Origin: Tenacibaculum sp. L6 | GTDB taxonomy: Bacteria; Bacteroidota; Bacteroidia; Flavobacteriales; Flavobacteriaceae | Reading direction: 5' to 3' | Length of the DNA stretch: 38,412 nucleotides | NCBI RefSeq assembly: GCF_028823685.1 | Contig: NZ_JAPEHZ010000018.1 | Coordinates: 1-38,412, forward strand | In this document: positions 24,443-33,102 of the stretch, in pieces | Numbering within the stretch: position 1 is the first letter of the stretch | Layout: each line of letters starts with the position of its first letter | Notes under the pieces: model-generated | Told to the model about the DNA's origin: nothing | The model's input: only the letters and a program-made list of their open reading frames with translations | The model's database searches: none | Program-made: the position numbers and the translations under genes

Positions 24443-25096
24443 CTAAACCTTTCCATTCCACTCATTGTAAAACTGCTGTAAAAAGTCCTCCATGTATGCG
24501 TGTCTTTGTGCTGCAATAGCTTTACCTGCTTGTGTGTTCATTTTATCTTTTAATAATAATAACTTTTCATAAAAATGATTAATAGTTGGCGCAGTAGACT
24601 TTTTATACTCCTCTTTTGTCATCTTTAAATTCGGAGGAATCTCAGGATTGTACAATTCCCTATTCTTAAAACCTCCATAATTAAAACAGCGAGCAATACC
24701 AATAGCACCAATAGCATCTAATCGGTCTGCATCCTGAATTACATCAAGTTCAGGAGAAGTGAACTTTTGTTCAAAATTTCCTCCTTTAAAAGAAATGTTC
24801 GTAATTATCTTTTCTATATGAGTAATGATTTCTTCAGGAACCATCTGACTTTCTAAAAATGTTCTCGCTTTTTGCGGCCCAACAGTTTCATCACCATTGT
24901 AAAATTTGCTATCCGCTATATCATGTAGTAAAGCTCCTAAGGAAACTACAAACACATCTACCTTTTCATCTTCCGCTATCAACAATGCATTTTTATATAC
25001 GCGTTCAATGTGAAAAAAATCATGCCCTCCCTCTGCTCCTTTTAAGGTGTCTTTTACAAACTCAATTGTGTTTTGTATTATTTGTTCTTTGTTCAT
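24443..25096 (-). CDS. HD-domain phosphohydrolase
   Basis: A metal-dependent phosphohydrolase of about 217 residues, starting at ATG 25096 (MNKEQIIQNTIEFV); ATG 25099 directly before it is equally possible. The longer frame to 25123 overlaps the asd terminator and is rejected. Metal ligands appear as His in GHDFFHIERV, the HD pair in LLHDIADSKF and the Asp in VIQDADRLDAIGAIG, the pattern of YedJ/YpgQ-type enzymes. The nucleotide substrate is not known. asd lies upstream on the same strand but is separated by a terminator. Confidence 0.88.
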   Translation of the reverse strand: MNKEQIIQNTIEFVKDTLKGAEGGHDFFHIERVYKNALLIAEDEKVDVFVVSLGALLHDIADSKFYNGDETVGPQKARTFLESQMVPEEIITHIEKIITNISFKGGNFEQKFTSPELDVIQDADRLDAIGAIGIARCFNYGGFKNRELYNPEIPPNLKMTKEEYKKSTAPTINHFYEKLLLLKDKMNTQAGKAIAAQRHAYMEDFLQQFYNEWNGKV

Positions 25097-25110
25097 CATA
25101 TTCCAAAAAT

Positions 25111-25142
25111 AAAAATCCTGCACTTGTAAGTACAGGATTTTT
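25111..25142 (-). terminator. Rho-independent terminator of asd
   Basis: A 15-bp stem with one mismatch (25111-25125 with 25128-25142) and a 2-nt apical gap (so the real loop is wider), followed on the minus strand by a T-rich run. It lies 25 bp past the asd stop and just before the HD gene start. Confidence 0.85.
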
Positions 25143-25167
25143 ACATATTATTTATGTTTGCTTCTTT

Positions 25168-26175
25168 CTAAGCTGTAACTGATGACTTTACTAAATTGTT
25201 AGCCACTAAATATTCTGCTATTTGAATTGTATTGGTCGCCGCTCCTTTACGCAAATTATCTGCAACAATCCACATATTTAAGGTATTTGGTTGAGATTCG
25301 TCTCTTCTGATTCTACCCACAAAAACCTCATCTTTATTATTTGCTAAAATAGGCATTGGATAAACGTTGTTTTGTACATCATCTTGTACAATAACTCCAT
25401 CTGATTGAGTAAGCAATTCACGAACTTGCTCTAATTCAAAATCGTTTTCAAACTGTACGTTAACCGATTCAGAATGTCCACCCGCTGTTGGAATTCTAAC
25501 TGCTGTAGCTGTAATACTAAAAGAATCGTCTCGTAAAATCTTTTTAGGTTCTTTTACCAACTTCATTTCCTCTTTAGTGTAACCATTTTCTAAAAACACA
25601 TCACAATGTGGTAATGCATTTCTTCCAATAGGGTGTGGATAAGCCATTTCTCCTTCAATACCTGCTTCTTCATTGTCTAATTGTTGAACCGCTTTAACAC
25701 CCGTTCCTGAAACAGATTGGTAAGTAGAAATCACCACACGTTTCATTTTATATTCTTTATGTAATGGTGCCAATGCCATTACCAATTGAATAGTTGAACA
25801 GTTAGGATTTGCAATGATTTTATCTTCACTAGTTAGTACATCTCCGTTAATTTCTGGAACTACTAACTTCTTTGTTGAATCCATTCTCCAAGCTGATGAA
25901 TTATCAATTACAGTTGTACCAACCTCAGCAAATTTAGGAGCCCATTCTAATGAAGTATCTCCTCCAGCAGAAAACAACGCAATGTCTGGTCGCATAGTTA
26001 CTGCGGTTTCTAAACCCACTACTGTATAATTTGTTCCTTGAAATTCAATTTGATTTCCTACTGAACGTTCTGACGCAACAGGAATTAATTCTGTTACTGG
26101 AAAATTACGTTCTGCTAATACTTGTAACATTACATTGCCTACCATTCCGGTAGCTCCTACTACTGCTACTCTCAT
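25168..26175 (-). CDS. asd: Aspartate-semialdehyde dehydrogenase
   Basis: Asd reduces aspartyl phosphate to aspartate semialdehyde with NADPH, the branch point to lysine/diaminopimelate, threonine and methionine. The 335-residue protein opens with the NADP site VGATGMVG (6-13), carries the active Cys126 in NPNCSTIQ, and shows the family segments STYQSVSGTG and RIPTAGGHSESV. Length is normal. It stands alone between a 302-bp upstream gap and its own terminator. A minus-strand AACCTTTG (26225-26218) is a weak promoter candidate. Confidence 0.95.
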   Translation of the reverse strand: MRVAVVGATGMVGNVMLQVLAERNFPVTELIPVASERSVGNQIEFQGTNYTVVGLETAVTMRPDIALFSAGGDTSLEWAPKFAEVGTTVIDNSSAWRMDSTKKLVVPEINGDVLTSEDKIIANPNCSTIQLVMALAPLHKEYKMKRVVISTYQSVSGTGVKAVQQLDNEEAGIEGEMAYPHPIGRNALPHCDVFLENGYTKEEMKLVKEPKKILRDDSFSITATAVRIPTAGGHSESVNVQFENDFELEQVRELLTQSDGVIVQDDVQNNVYPMPILANNKDEVFVGRIRRDESQPNTLNMWIVADNLRKGAATNTIQIAEYLVANNLVKSSVTA

Positions 26176-26477
26176 CTTTTTGCTATTTGAGTATAAAAAT
26201 TAATTATTTGTATGGTACAAAGGTTTAAAAAAATTAAATTGGTTGTATCTTATTTGTATAAAAAAAAGCGTTAAAGTTTAAAATTACATCACTTTTCATT
26301 TAAAAGTCTTGTTTTAAACAGTAAAGCACCTAAAAACTAGCCACTAATCATTTAGTAAATATAATTACAGTTTTAAATGTTTAAGGCTCAATTACCGAGT
26401 AAAACGCAAAAAATCAGTACATTTGCACCGATTTTATGCAAAATCAATAAAATATTGTTTAACTTAAAAGGTATAGC
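26176..26477. other. 302-bp gap between divergent asd and trhO
   Basis: The stretch is AT-rich and without a credible ORF. It should hold the two divergent promoters: a clear TACATTTG (26418-26425, plus) for trhO and a weaker AACCTTTG (26225-26218, minus) for asd. I see no strong hairpin. Confidence 0.5.
26418..26425 (+). promoter_or_regulatory. Probable -7 box for trhO
   Basis: TACATTTG matches TAnnTTTG, 52 nt upstream of the trhO start. No TTTG is found 19 bp upstream. Confidence 0.5.
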
Positions 26478-27509
26478 ATGCAACTGTACAACAAGTTAAG
26501 CGCAGAAGAACGCGCTAAATTAATAGACGAAGCGGGTAAAGACCGTATTACTATTTCTTTCTATCGATATTACAAGATAGAAAATCCAACCCTATTTAGA
26601 AATAAACTATTCCTAGAATGGAATGAGCTAGAAGTATTAGGAAGAACCTATGTTTCTTATGAAGGAATCAATGCTCAAATTTCTGTTCCTGCTGAAAATT
26701 TCAACGCTTTAAAAAAACAATTAGATAGTATTTCTTTTTTAGAGGGAATTCGTTTAAATGTAGCTGTTGAACACGACAATAAATCATTTTTAAAATTAAA
26801 AGTAAAGGTTCGTGATAAAATCGTAGCTGACGGATTAAATGACGACACTTTTGATGTAACTAATAAAGGAGTGCATTTATCTGCAAAAGAATTTAACGAA
26901 ATGTTAGCGGATCCTAATACGGTTTGTGTAGACATGCGTAATCATTACGAAAGTGAAATTGGACATTTTGAAGGTGCTGTAACTCCAGATGTAGATACAT
27001 TTAGAGATTCGTTAGATATTATTGAAGAAGACTTAAAAAACCATAAAGAAGATAAAAACCTGTTGATGTATTGTACAGGAGGAATTCGTTGCGAAAAAGC
27101 TTCTGCCTACTATAAACACAAAGGTTTTAAAAATGTTTTCCAGCTAGAAGGAGGAATTATTGAATATACCCGTCAGGTAAAAGCTGAAGGTATAGAAAAT
27201 AAATTTTTAGGAAAAAACTTCGTGTTTGATCACAGACGTGCTGAAAAGATTTCTGATGATGTGATTTCTAACTGTCATCAATGTGGAAAACCTTGCGATA
27301 CACATACCAACTGCGCCAACGAAGGTTGCCACTTGTTATTCATTCAATGTGATGAATGTGCTGAAAAAATGGAAAACACCTGTTCTCCTGAGTGCCAAGA
27401 CATCATTCATTTATCTTACGAGGAGCAAAAAGAATTACGCAAAGGAAAACACGCGAGCAATAAAATATTCAAAAAAGGACGTTCAGAAGCTTTAAAATAT
27501 AAGAAGTAA
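26478..27509 (+). CDS. trhO: tRNA uridine(34) hydroxylase, rhodanese type
   Basis: TrhO (formerly YceA) hydroxylates U34 of certain tRNAs to 5-hydroxyuridine, dependent on O2. The 343-residue protein has an N-terminal ferredoxin-like domain (about 20-120), a rhodanese domain (about 130-230) with the active loop CTGGIRCEKA (Cys199, Cys205), and a C-terminal Cys-rich region of about 11 Cys in CHQCGKPCDTHTNC and later motifs, perhaps a metal site. It is translationally coupled with the next gene (stop and start overlap as TAATG at 27507-27511), which encodes the O2-independent enzyme for the same modification. Confidence 0.92.
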   Translation: MQLYNKLSAEERAKLIDEAGKDRITISFYRYYKIENPTLFRNKLFLEWNELEVLGRTYVSYEGINAQISVPAENFNALKKQLDSISFLEGIRLNVAVEHDNKSFLKLKVKVRDKIVADGLNDDTFDVTNKGVHLSAKEFNEMLADPNTVCVDMRNHYESEIGHFEGAVTPDVDTFRDSLDIIEEDLKNHKEDKNLLMYCTGGIRCEKASAYYKHKGFKNVFQLEGGIIEYTRQVKAEGIENKFLGKNFVFDHRRAEKISDDVISNCHQCGKPCDTHTNCANEGCHLLFIQCDECAEKMENTCSPECQDIIHLSYEEQKELRKGKHASNKIFKKGRSEALKYKK

Positions 27510-28756
27510 TGCAAAAGATTGAATTAATGGCACCTGCTGGTAATTTTGAATCATTACAAGCAGCGTTAGACAATGGATGTGATTCTGTATATTTTGGTGT
27601 TGAGCAATTAAACATGCGCGCTCGAGCATCTATCAACTTTACCTTAGATGATTTAGAAGAAATTTCACGCAGATGTTCTGAAAAAAATGTTCGTACCTAT
27701 TTAACCTTAAATACCATTGTGTACGACCATGATTTATCTATCGTAAAAACCTTAATCAAAAGAGCTAAAGAAGCGAACATTACTGCAGTAATTGCTATGG
27801 ATCAAGCGGTAATTGCTATGGCTAGAGCTGAAAGTATGGAGGTTCATATTTCTACTCAAATTAATATTACCAACATCGAAACGGTTAAGTTTTATGCCAT
27901 GTTTGCTGATACTGTAGTTTTGAGTAGAGAATTGAGTTTACGTCAAGTAAAAAAGATTACTGAACAGATTGAAAAAGAAGAAATCAAAGGACCTTCTGGT
28001 CGTTTGTTAGAGATTGAAATTTTTGGTCACGGTGCTTTATGTATGGCTGTTTCGGGGAAATGTTATATGAGTTTACACTCGCATAATTCATCAGCAAACA
28101 GAGGTGCTTGCAAACAAAATTGCCGTAAAAAGTATACCGTAATTGATCAAGAATCTGGTTTTGAAATGGAATTAGATAATGAGTATATCATGTCTCCAAA
28201 AGATTTGTGTACGATTGATTTCTTAGATCAAGTTGCAGATGCTGGAATTAAAGTGTTGAAGATTGAAGGTCGTGGTCGCGCTCCTGAATATGTTGCCAAA
28301 GTAATTAAATGTTATCGTGACGCTATTGACAGCTTACACAACGGAACTTACGATAAAGAAAAGGTAATTAACTGGATGCTAGAACTTGAAAAAGTGTACA
28401 ATCGCGGTTTCTGGAATGGATATTACTTAGGTCAGAAATTAGGTGAATGGAGTAAAGAACCAGGTTCTCACGCTACTCAAAAGAAAGTGTACTTAGGAAA
28501 AGGACTACATTATTTTCCTAAAGCTGAAATTGGTGAATTTAAAATAGAAGCATACGATTTAGCTGTGGGTGACACCATTTTAATTACAGGTCCTACCACA
28601 GGTGCTCAAGAAATGGAATTAAAAAGCATGTTTGTGAACGATAAAGAAGCACAAACTGCAACCAAAGGTGATGAAGTTACTATGAAATTAGATTTCAGAA
28701 TTCGCCCATCAGACAAGTTATACAAAATTGTAAAAACTGAATTTGCTAAAAACTAA
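27509..28756 (+). CDS. trhP: U32 family tRNA hydroxylation protein, TrhP-like
   Basis: The 415-residue protein has the U32 signature: ELMAPAGNFESLQAALDNG at the start and SGKCYMSLHSHNSSANRGAC with following QNCRKKY, whose Cys residues hold the Fe-S cluster of the family. In E. coli TrhP (YegQ) makes ho5U34 from prephenate independently of O2; its relative RlhA acts on 23S rRNA. Adjacency to trhO favours TrhP, but the assignment within U32 is inference. It overlaps trhO and the next ferredoxin gene by one base each (TAATG). Confidence 0.85.
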   Translation: MQKIELMAPAGNFESLQAALDNGCDSVYFGVEQLNMRARASINFTLDDLEEISRRCSEKNVRTYLTLNTIVYDHDLSIVKTLIKRAKEANITAVIAMDQAVIAMARAESMEVHISTQINITNIETVKFYAMFADTVVLSRELSLRQVKKITEQIEKEEIKGPSGRLLEIEIFGHGALCMAVSGKCYMSLHSHNSSANRGACKQNCRKKYTVIDQESGFEMELDNEYIMSPKDLCTIDFLDQVADAGIKVLKIEGRGRAPEYVAKVIKCYRDAIDSLHNGTYDKEKVINWMLELEKVYNRGFWNGYYLGQKLGEWSKEPGSHATQKKVYLGKGLHYFPKAEIGEFKIEAYDLAVGDTILITGPTTGAQEMELKSMFVNDKEAQTATKGDEVTMKLDFRIRPSDKLYKIVKTEFAKN

Positions 28757-28986
28757 TGGTTGTAATTACCTTACAAAGAAACAAGTGTATTGGCTGTAAT
28801 TATTGCGTGGAGCTAGCTCCAGCACAATTTCAAATGTCGAAGAAAGACGGAAAATCAGTTTTATTACATTCTACAGAAAAGAAAGGTTTCTTTACCATAA
28901 AATCACACGACGATAGTATTTTTGAGTCTTCACACGAAGCTAAAAAAGCGTGTCCTGTGAATATTATTGAAGTAAAACAAGTATAG
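28756..28986 (+). CDS. Single-cluster [4Fe-4S]-type ferredoxin
   Basis: The 76-residue ferredoxin has C11, C14 and C17 (CIGCNYC) and C66 in KKACPVNII, enough for one [4Fe-4S] cluster. Start ATG 28756 overlaps the trhP stop as TAATG, so its translation is coupled to trhP. Because TrhP-type U32 proteins need an Fe-S cluster, this ferredoxin is a good candidate electron donor or cluster partner; that link is inferred from gene order. A terminator follows at 29010-29039. Confidence 0.88.
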   Translation: MVVITLQRNKCIGCNYCVELAPAQFQMSKKDGKSVLLHSTEKKGFFTIKSHDDSIFESSHEAKKACPVNIIEVKQV

Positions 28987-29009
28987 TTTTTAAGAAAAGA
29001 ATCAAGACT

Positions 29010-29039
29010 AACAAAAGCTCTCTTACGAGGGCTTTTGTT
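29010..29039 (+). terminator. Terminator of the trhO-trhP-ferredoxin operon
   Basis: A 13-bp stem with one G-T pair (29010-29022 with 29027-29039), loop TTAC, then ATTTTTAC. It ends 11 bp before the dinB start. Confidence 0.85.
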
Positions 29040-29050
29040 ATTTTTACACA

Positions 29051-30133
29051 ATGGACTTACAACCTCCTTTTCGTAAAATTATTCATGTGGATATGGATGC
29101 TTTTTATGCATCTGTAGAGCAATTGGATAATCCTGAACTAAGAGGAAAACCCGTTGCTGTTGGGGGCAGTGAAATTCGAGGTGTGGTTTCTGCTGCCAGT
29201 TACGAAGCCAGAAAGTTTGGAGTACGTTCGGCCATGAGTGGTGTTTTAGCAAAACAAAAATGTCCACACATCATCTTTGTACCTCCTAGATTTGATCGCT
29301 ACAAAGAAATATCCTCTAAAATCAGGAAGATATTTTACGATTATACCGATTTGGTTGAACCTCTATCATTAGACGAAGCCTACTTAGATGTTACTGAAAA
29401 TAAAAAGGGGAATCCATCAGCAAGTATGATTGCTCAAGAAATCCGTCAGCGAATTTGGGAGGAACTAGAATTACGAGCATCCGCAGGAATTTCTATTAAT
29501 AAATTTATTGCCAAAGTAGCTTCCGATATTAACAAACCTAATGGACAAAAAACTATCAATCCAGAAGAGGTTCTTGAATTTCTAGAACAACTCCCTGTAA
29601 ATAAATTTTATGGCGTAGGGAAAGTTACCGCTGCAAAAATGCATAATTTAGGCATTTTTACAGGCTTAGATTTAAAACAAAAATCGCTGGAAGAACTTTC
29701 TAAATTGTTTGGAAAATCTGGAGTACATTATTACCATATTGTTCGAGGAATTCATAATTCAGCAGTAAAACCTAATCGTATTCGAAAATCAATTGCTGCC
29801 GAAACTACTTTTAGAGAAAATCTATCATCCGAAGTATTTATGTTAGAGCGGCTTGATAAAATTGCTGATGAATTGGAACGTCGCATGAAAAAATCGAACA
29901 CCAAAGGAAAAACAGTAACCTTAAAAATCAAATACAGCGATTTTACGCAACAAACTCGTAGTAAAACTACCAATCACTTTCTACAGTTAAAAAAAGAGTT
30001 CTACCCTATCGTAAAAGAGTTGTTATATCAAGATACTCTTACCAATTCTGTTCGCTTATTAGGAATTTCTTTTAGTAATTTGAATACAGAAAAAAAAGAA
30101 CCCGTTTGGGTTCAATTAAAGTTCGATTTTTAA
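29051..30133 (+). CDS. dinB: DNA polymerase IV (Y family)
   Basis: DinB is a translesion polymerase without proofreading. The 360-residue protein has the catalytic carboxylates in HVDMDAFYASVEQ (Asp14) and PLSLDEAYLDVT, the steric-gate region, helix-hairpin-helix VNKFYGVGKVTAAKMHNLG and a little-finger domain. The C-terminus (EPVWVQLKFDF) ends in a beta-clamp-type hydrophobic motif (QLKFDF). The start is directly behind a terminator, so the promoter must overlap that hairpin. It ends convergent with the kinase gene, overlapping by 4 bp; no SOS box is obvious. Confidence 0.95.
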   Translation: MDLQPPFRKIIHVDMDAFYASVEQLDNPELRGKPVAVGGSEIRGVVSAASYEARKFGVRSAMSGVLAKQKCPHIIFVPPRFDRYKEISSKIRKIFYDYTDLVEPLSLDEAYLDVTENKKGNPSASMIAQEIRQRIWEELELRASAGISINKFIAKVASDINKPNGQKTINPEEVLEFLEQLPVNKFYGVGKVTAAKMHNLGIFTGLDLKQKSLEELSKLFGKSGVHYYHIVRGIHNSAVKPNRIRKSIAAETTFRENLSSEVFMLERLDKIADELERRMKKSNTKGKTVTLKIKYSDFTQQTRSKTTNHFLQLKKEFYPIVKELLYQDTLTNSVRLLGISFSNLNTEKKEPVWVQLKFDF

Positions 30134-32052
30134 ATAATTGGTATTTTTAGTGAAACTTTCGTTCCTCTTTTGTTTCCATTTTCATCGATTACATCTGAAT
30201 ATTCTAATGAAAAATTATTTTTGTATTCATTAGCAAAGTTTTGCAGTCTTTCTTTGGTCAAATCAATTCCTATAGATTTTCTGTTTAGCGATTTATTATT
30301 TCTAATTTTCAACGCTGCATCTCTTCCTATTCCGTTATCAACAATGTCTATTTGAATGAATTCATCAGAAATTTTACTTACAGACAAACTCACTTCTTTT
30401 TCGCCTTTCTTAGATGACAACCCATGCCAAATTGAATTTTCTAAAAATGGTTGTAAAATTAAAGGCGGTATTTTAATTCTTTCAATATTTACACTAGGGT
30501 CAACCTTTTCTATATAATTTATCTCATTTGAAAATCGGATATTTTCAATACTCATGTATAAATTCATGGTTTTTAGCTCTTCACTAAGAGTCACCTCTTT
30601 TACTGATGAAGATTCTAAAATACTTCGAATTAACTTTGAAAACTTGTTTAAGTAGTGTACCGCATTCTTTTGTTCGTTGTTAATAACATACAACTTTATT
30701 GAATTTAAGGCATTAAAAACAAAATGTGGATTCATTTGAATTCTCAATGCTTCTTGTTCTAGTTTCAATATTTTTTTGTCGTTGTTTAACAAACGTTGTC
30801 TGTACATAGAATACAACAATACCCCTAATAATGCTATAGAAACTAAGGCAATGATTAAAACATTTCTGTTTCGAAGTAATTTAAGCTTAGCAATCTCATT
30901 TTCTTTTGCTAAGCTTTTAATTTTGTTTCTACTTACCTCATTATCATATTTATTAATAAGGTTGTTTACGTAAGAAATATTTTTGTCATTGAAGGTTTTT
31001 CGTTCTCCTTCTATTGCTTTTTTATAAAAATTATATGCTTTTTTAAAATCTCCTTTTTCTTCATAAAATTCAGATAAATACAGGTTAGACTTGTTTATTC
31101 CTGAAGGAATTTCATGCTTTTTTGCAATTTCTAATGCTTTTTCGAGGTTCACTTTTGCCTTACCTAAACTATCTAATTTTAATTGGATGTATCCTAAAGT
31201 TGCAAAGATCTCTGAGGTATAATACTGATTTCCTATTTCCTCAGAAACAGGAACAACTTCATTTACATAATTATACGCTTCTTCATATTTTCCTTGCATT
31301 AATAAAACATCACCTATACTTTTGTGGCATATTACTTTTCCTAAATCTGATTTAATTTCTAAGTTATACGCCAACGATTTTTGATAATGTTCTAATGCTG
31401 CATCAATATCTCCTAAATTCTTAAACGCAAATCCTATATTCTGATGATTTATTGCAAGTCCTCTTTTATCTCCCGTTCTACTTTGTATTAAAATAGATTT
31501 TTTAAACTTTTCTAATGCTAACTGATATTGTTTTAAGGCTAAGTAGATGTTACCGATACTGTTGTTAGAAATACTAATACTTATTTTAGTATCTATATCT
31601 GGTCGTTCAATTTTATCTGCTAGCTCTAAAGCCATTTGATGATAGTTAAGAGCACTCCTAACCTTGTCTTGACGTCTGTAAACTACACCTATTTGATTAA
31701 GAGTAACAATCTCAGCATTTACATTATTTATTTTTCTTGCAAGCTCTAAAGCTTTTAAATGGTTTTCTATAGACTTATCAAAGAAGGAGTTATTTCTAAA
31801 ACTTCTTCCTAATAAGTTATACGCGTAAACTTCTCCTAGCTTATAATTGTTTTTTCTGCTTTCTTTAAAGAGTAAATCGATCTCTTCGCTATCAAATCTA
31901 CCTCTTTCAAAAAAACGGTACAGCTCGTAATAATTATCAATTTTTTTAATTACCGCTATATGAATGAGACTATCTTTACTTTCTCTATCATTTTGGGTAT
32001 AACTAGAAAAAATTATAAAAAAAAGAAAAGGGATGATTACTAACTGCTTCAT
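30130..32052 (-). CDS. TPR-containing LytS-like sensor histidine kinase
   Basis: The 640-residue protein has a signal peptide (about 1-20) and a periplasmic array of about 7 tetratricopeptide repeats (about 75-355, such as YHQMALELADKIERP and ALEHYQKSLAYNLEI). A coiled region follows, then one membrane helix (about 398-416) and a LytS-type kinase: His443 in RIQMNPHFVFNALNSIK and an ATPase domain with NSIWHGL and DNGIGRDAA. Such kinases pair with LytTR regulators; the partner lies 6 bp upstream. Its signal is unknown. The stop overlaps the convergent dinB end by 4 bp. Confidence 0.92.
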   Translation of the reverse strand: MKQLVIIPFLFFIIFSSYTQNDRESKDSLIHIAVIKKIDNYYELYRFFERGRFDSEEIDLLFKESRKNNYKLGEVYAYNLLGRSFRNNSFFDKSIENHLKALELARKINNVNAEIVTLNQIGVVYRRQDKVRSALNYHQMALELADKIERPDIDTKISISISNNSIGNIYLALKQYQLALEKFKKSILIQSRTGDKRGLAINHQNIGFAFKNLGDIDAALEHYQKSLAYNLEIKSDLGKVICHKSIGDVLLMQGKYEEAYNYVNEVVPVSEEIGNQYYTSEIFATLGYIQLKLDSLGKAKVNLEKALEIAKKHEIPSGINKSNLYLSEFYEEKGDFKKAYNFYKKAIEGERKTFNDKNISYVNNLINKYDNEVSRNKIKSLAKENEIAKLKLLRNRNVLIIALVSIALLGVLLYSMYRQRLLNNDKKILKLEQEALRIQMNPHFVFNALNSIKLYVINNEQKNAVHYLNKFSKLIRSILESSSVKEVTLSEELKTMNLYMSIENIRFSNEINYIEKVDPSVNIERIKIPPLILQPFLENSIWHGLSSKKGEKEVSLSVSKISDEFIQIDIVDNGIGRDAALKIRNNKSLNRKSIGIDLTKERLQNFANEYKNNFSLEYSDVIDENGNKRGTKVSLKIPII

Positions 32053-32058
32053 TTACAA

Positions 32059-32793
32059 CTAAAATTTTTCTAAGAAATCTGATTTTCTCTGACGAGACAC
32101 AGGAATTTTATGATTATTCTCTAACACAACATAGCCATCAGACTTTAAAAACTCTTTAATTTTATTTAGATTGATAATGTAAGAATTGTGTATTCTAAAA
32201 AAATGATCTTCAGGAAGTAACGAATCTATTTCTTTCAATTTTTTGGTTACTACAATTTTTTTATTTCCTGAAGTATGTATGGTTGAATAATTTCCGTCAG
32301 ATTCTACAAACAGAATTTCGTCTTCCGATAAAAAAACCAGTTTTCCATCGGTGTTTATCGTAATTTTTCTTCTGTTGAATTTTTTATTAAAGCTAGATAA
32401 TATTTTTTCAACCTTTTCTGTATTATTATACTTCTCATGGTGAAGTTTTATTCTACCTATAGTTTCTTCTAAATCATCTGAATCAATTGGTTTTAAAAGA
32501 TAATCTATTGCCTGATTTTTTAATGCTTTAATAGCATATTCATTATATGCAGTGGTAATTATAATAGCAAAATCTTTGTTATCTAGTTTTTCTAACAACT
32601 GAAAACCATCCATCGTAGGCATTTCTATATCTAAAAAAAGACAATCAATATCATTTTCATTAATATATTTAATTGCTTTTTCTGCTTCGGTAAATGTTTC
32701 GATAATTTCTATATCTTCATTAAAATTTGACAACTCCCAAGACAACCCTTGTATTGCTTTCGGTTCGTCATCAACTATTACAGCTCTTAACAT
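32059..32793 (-). CDS. LytTR-family response regulator
   Basis: The 244-residue protein has a receiver domain (about 1-120) with the acidic pair D8-D9, phospho-acceptor Asp55 in LFLDIEMP, Thr in IITTAYNEYA and Lys in LLKPID. A LytTR DNA-binding domain follows (about 140-244; VESDGNYSTIHT, FFRIHNSYIINLNKI). It is co-transcribed with the TPR kinase (6-bp gap). Its promoter box forms part of a palindrome (32800-32818) just upstream of the start, and LytTR-type direct repeats lie 109-138 bp upstream. Confidence 0.95.
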   Translation of the reverse strand: MLRAVIVDDEPKAIQGLSWELSNFNEDIEIIETFTEAEKAIKYINENDIDCLFLDIEMPTMDGFQLLEKLDNKDFAIIITTAYNEYAIKALKNQAIDYLLKPIDSDDLEETIGRIKLHHEKYNNTEKVEKILSSFNKKFNRRKITINTDGKLVFLSEDEILFVESDGNYSTIHTSGNKKIVVTKKLKEIDSLLPEDHFFRIHNSYIINLNKIKEFLKSDGYVVLENNHKIPVSRQRKSDFLEKF

Positions 32794-32799
32794 TGTGTG

Positions 32800-32818
32800 T
32801 ACATTTGTACCAAATGTA
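32800..32818. promoter_or_regulatory. Palindrome overlapping the response-regulator promoter
   Basis: TACATTTG, three bases, CAAATGTA: a perfect 8-bp inverted repeat. Read on the minus strand its first arm (32818-32811) is a TAnnTTTG -7 box placed 17 nt before the start codon. It may be only a symmetrical promoter or an operator for autoregulation. Confidence 0.6.
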
Positions 32819-32901
32819 ATAGATAATATCTTAAAAATAAAATATATAGATAACGCTTTATTTAAACCATAACTAAAGAGCTATAGTATCATAAAATAAT
32901 T

Positions 32902-32931
32902 ACCATTTACACAAAAAAACAAACCATTTAT
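32902..32931 (+). promoter_or_regulatory. Direct repeat resembling a LytTR binding site
   Basis: ACCATTTAC (32902-32910) and ACCATTTAT (32923-32931) are 21 bp apart start to start. LytTR regulators such as AlgR bind two imperfect 9-bp direct repeats 12-13 bp apart with a consensus like [TA][AC][CA]GTTN[AG][TG]; the second copy differs at one position, the first at two. The pair ends 33 bp before a plus-strand TATTTG box. Confidence 0.5.
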
Positions 32932-32977
32932 ACATCTACCCCCTAAAAACATCTTTTTTCCTCTGATATTTGTAGTG

Positions 32978-33073
32978 TAATACACAAGGGGAATCATATT
33001 GATAAATTGGGGGATTAATCAATAATGATATTAAGTTATGAAACACCGCTTTAACGAGCGGTGTTTTTTTGTA
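32978..33073 (+). ncRNA. Candidate small RNA with a GGGGG loop, beside the LytTR regulator
   Basis: The plus strand holds a -7-like box GATATTTG (32965-32972) with no -33 box but with LytTR-type direct repeats in activator position. The expected transcript from about 32978 has GGGG (32988-32991), a hairpin ATTGATAAAT/ATTAATCAAT with one mismatch (32998-33007 with 33014-33023) and TGGGGG in the loop, and a strong terminator (33041-33066 plus T7). Length is about 95 nt; no credible ORF. It lies in a 362-bp gap without genes between the regulator and rpmA. A Flavo-1-type RNA is an alternative I cannot test. Confidence 0.5.
33041..33066 (+). terminator. Orphan plus-strand terminator
   Basis: A perfect 10-bp stem AAACACCGCT/AGCGGTGTTT (33041-33050 with 33057-33066) followed by T-rich sequence. 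No plus-strand gene lies before it, because the nearest upstream plus-strand gene (dinB) ends almost 3 kb away. Confidence 0.85.
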
Positions 33074-33102
33074 TAAATTTTAATGTTCGGTTTATATACA
33101 AA

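Noticed and set aside
33025..33054. Tiny ORF (ATG ATA TTA...) in the candidate RNA beside the LytTR gene
   Set aside because: It codes only 9 residues and ends within the terminator stem; nothing supports translation.
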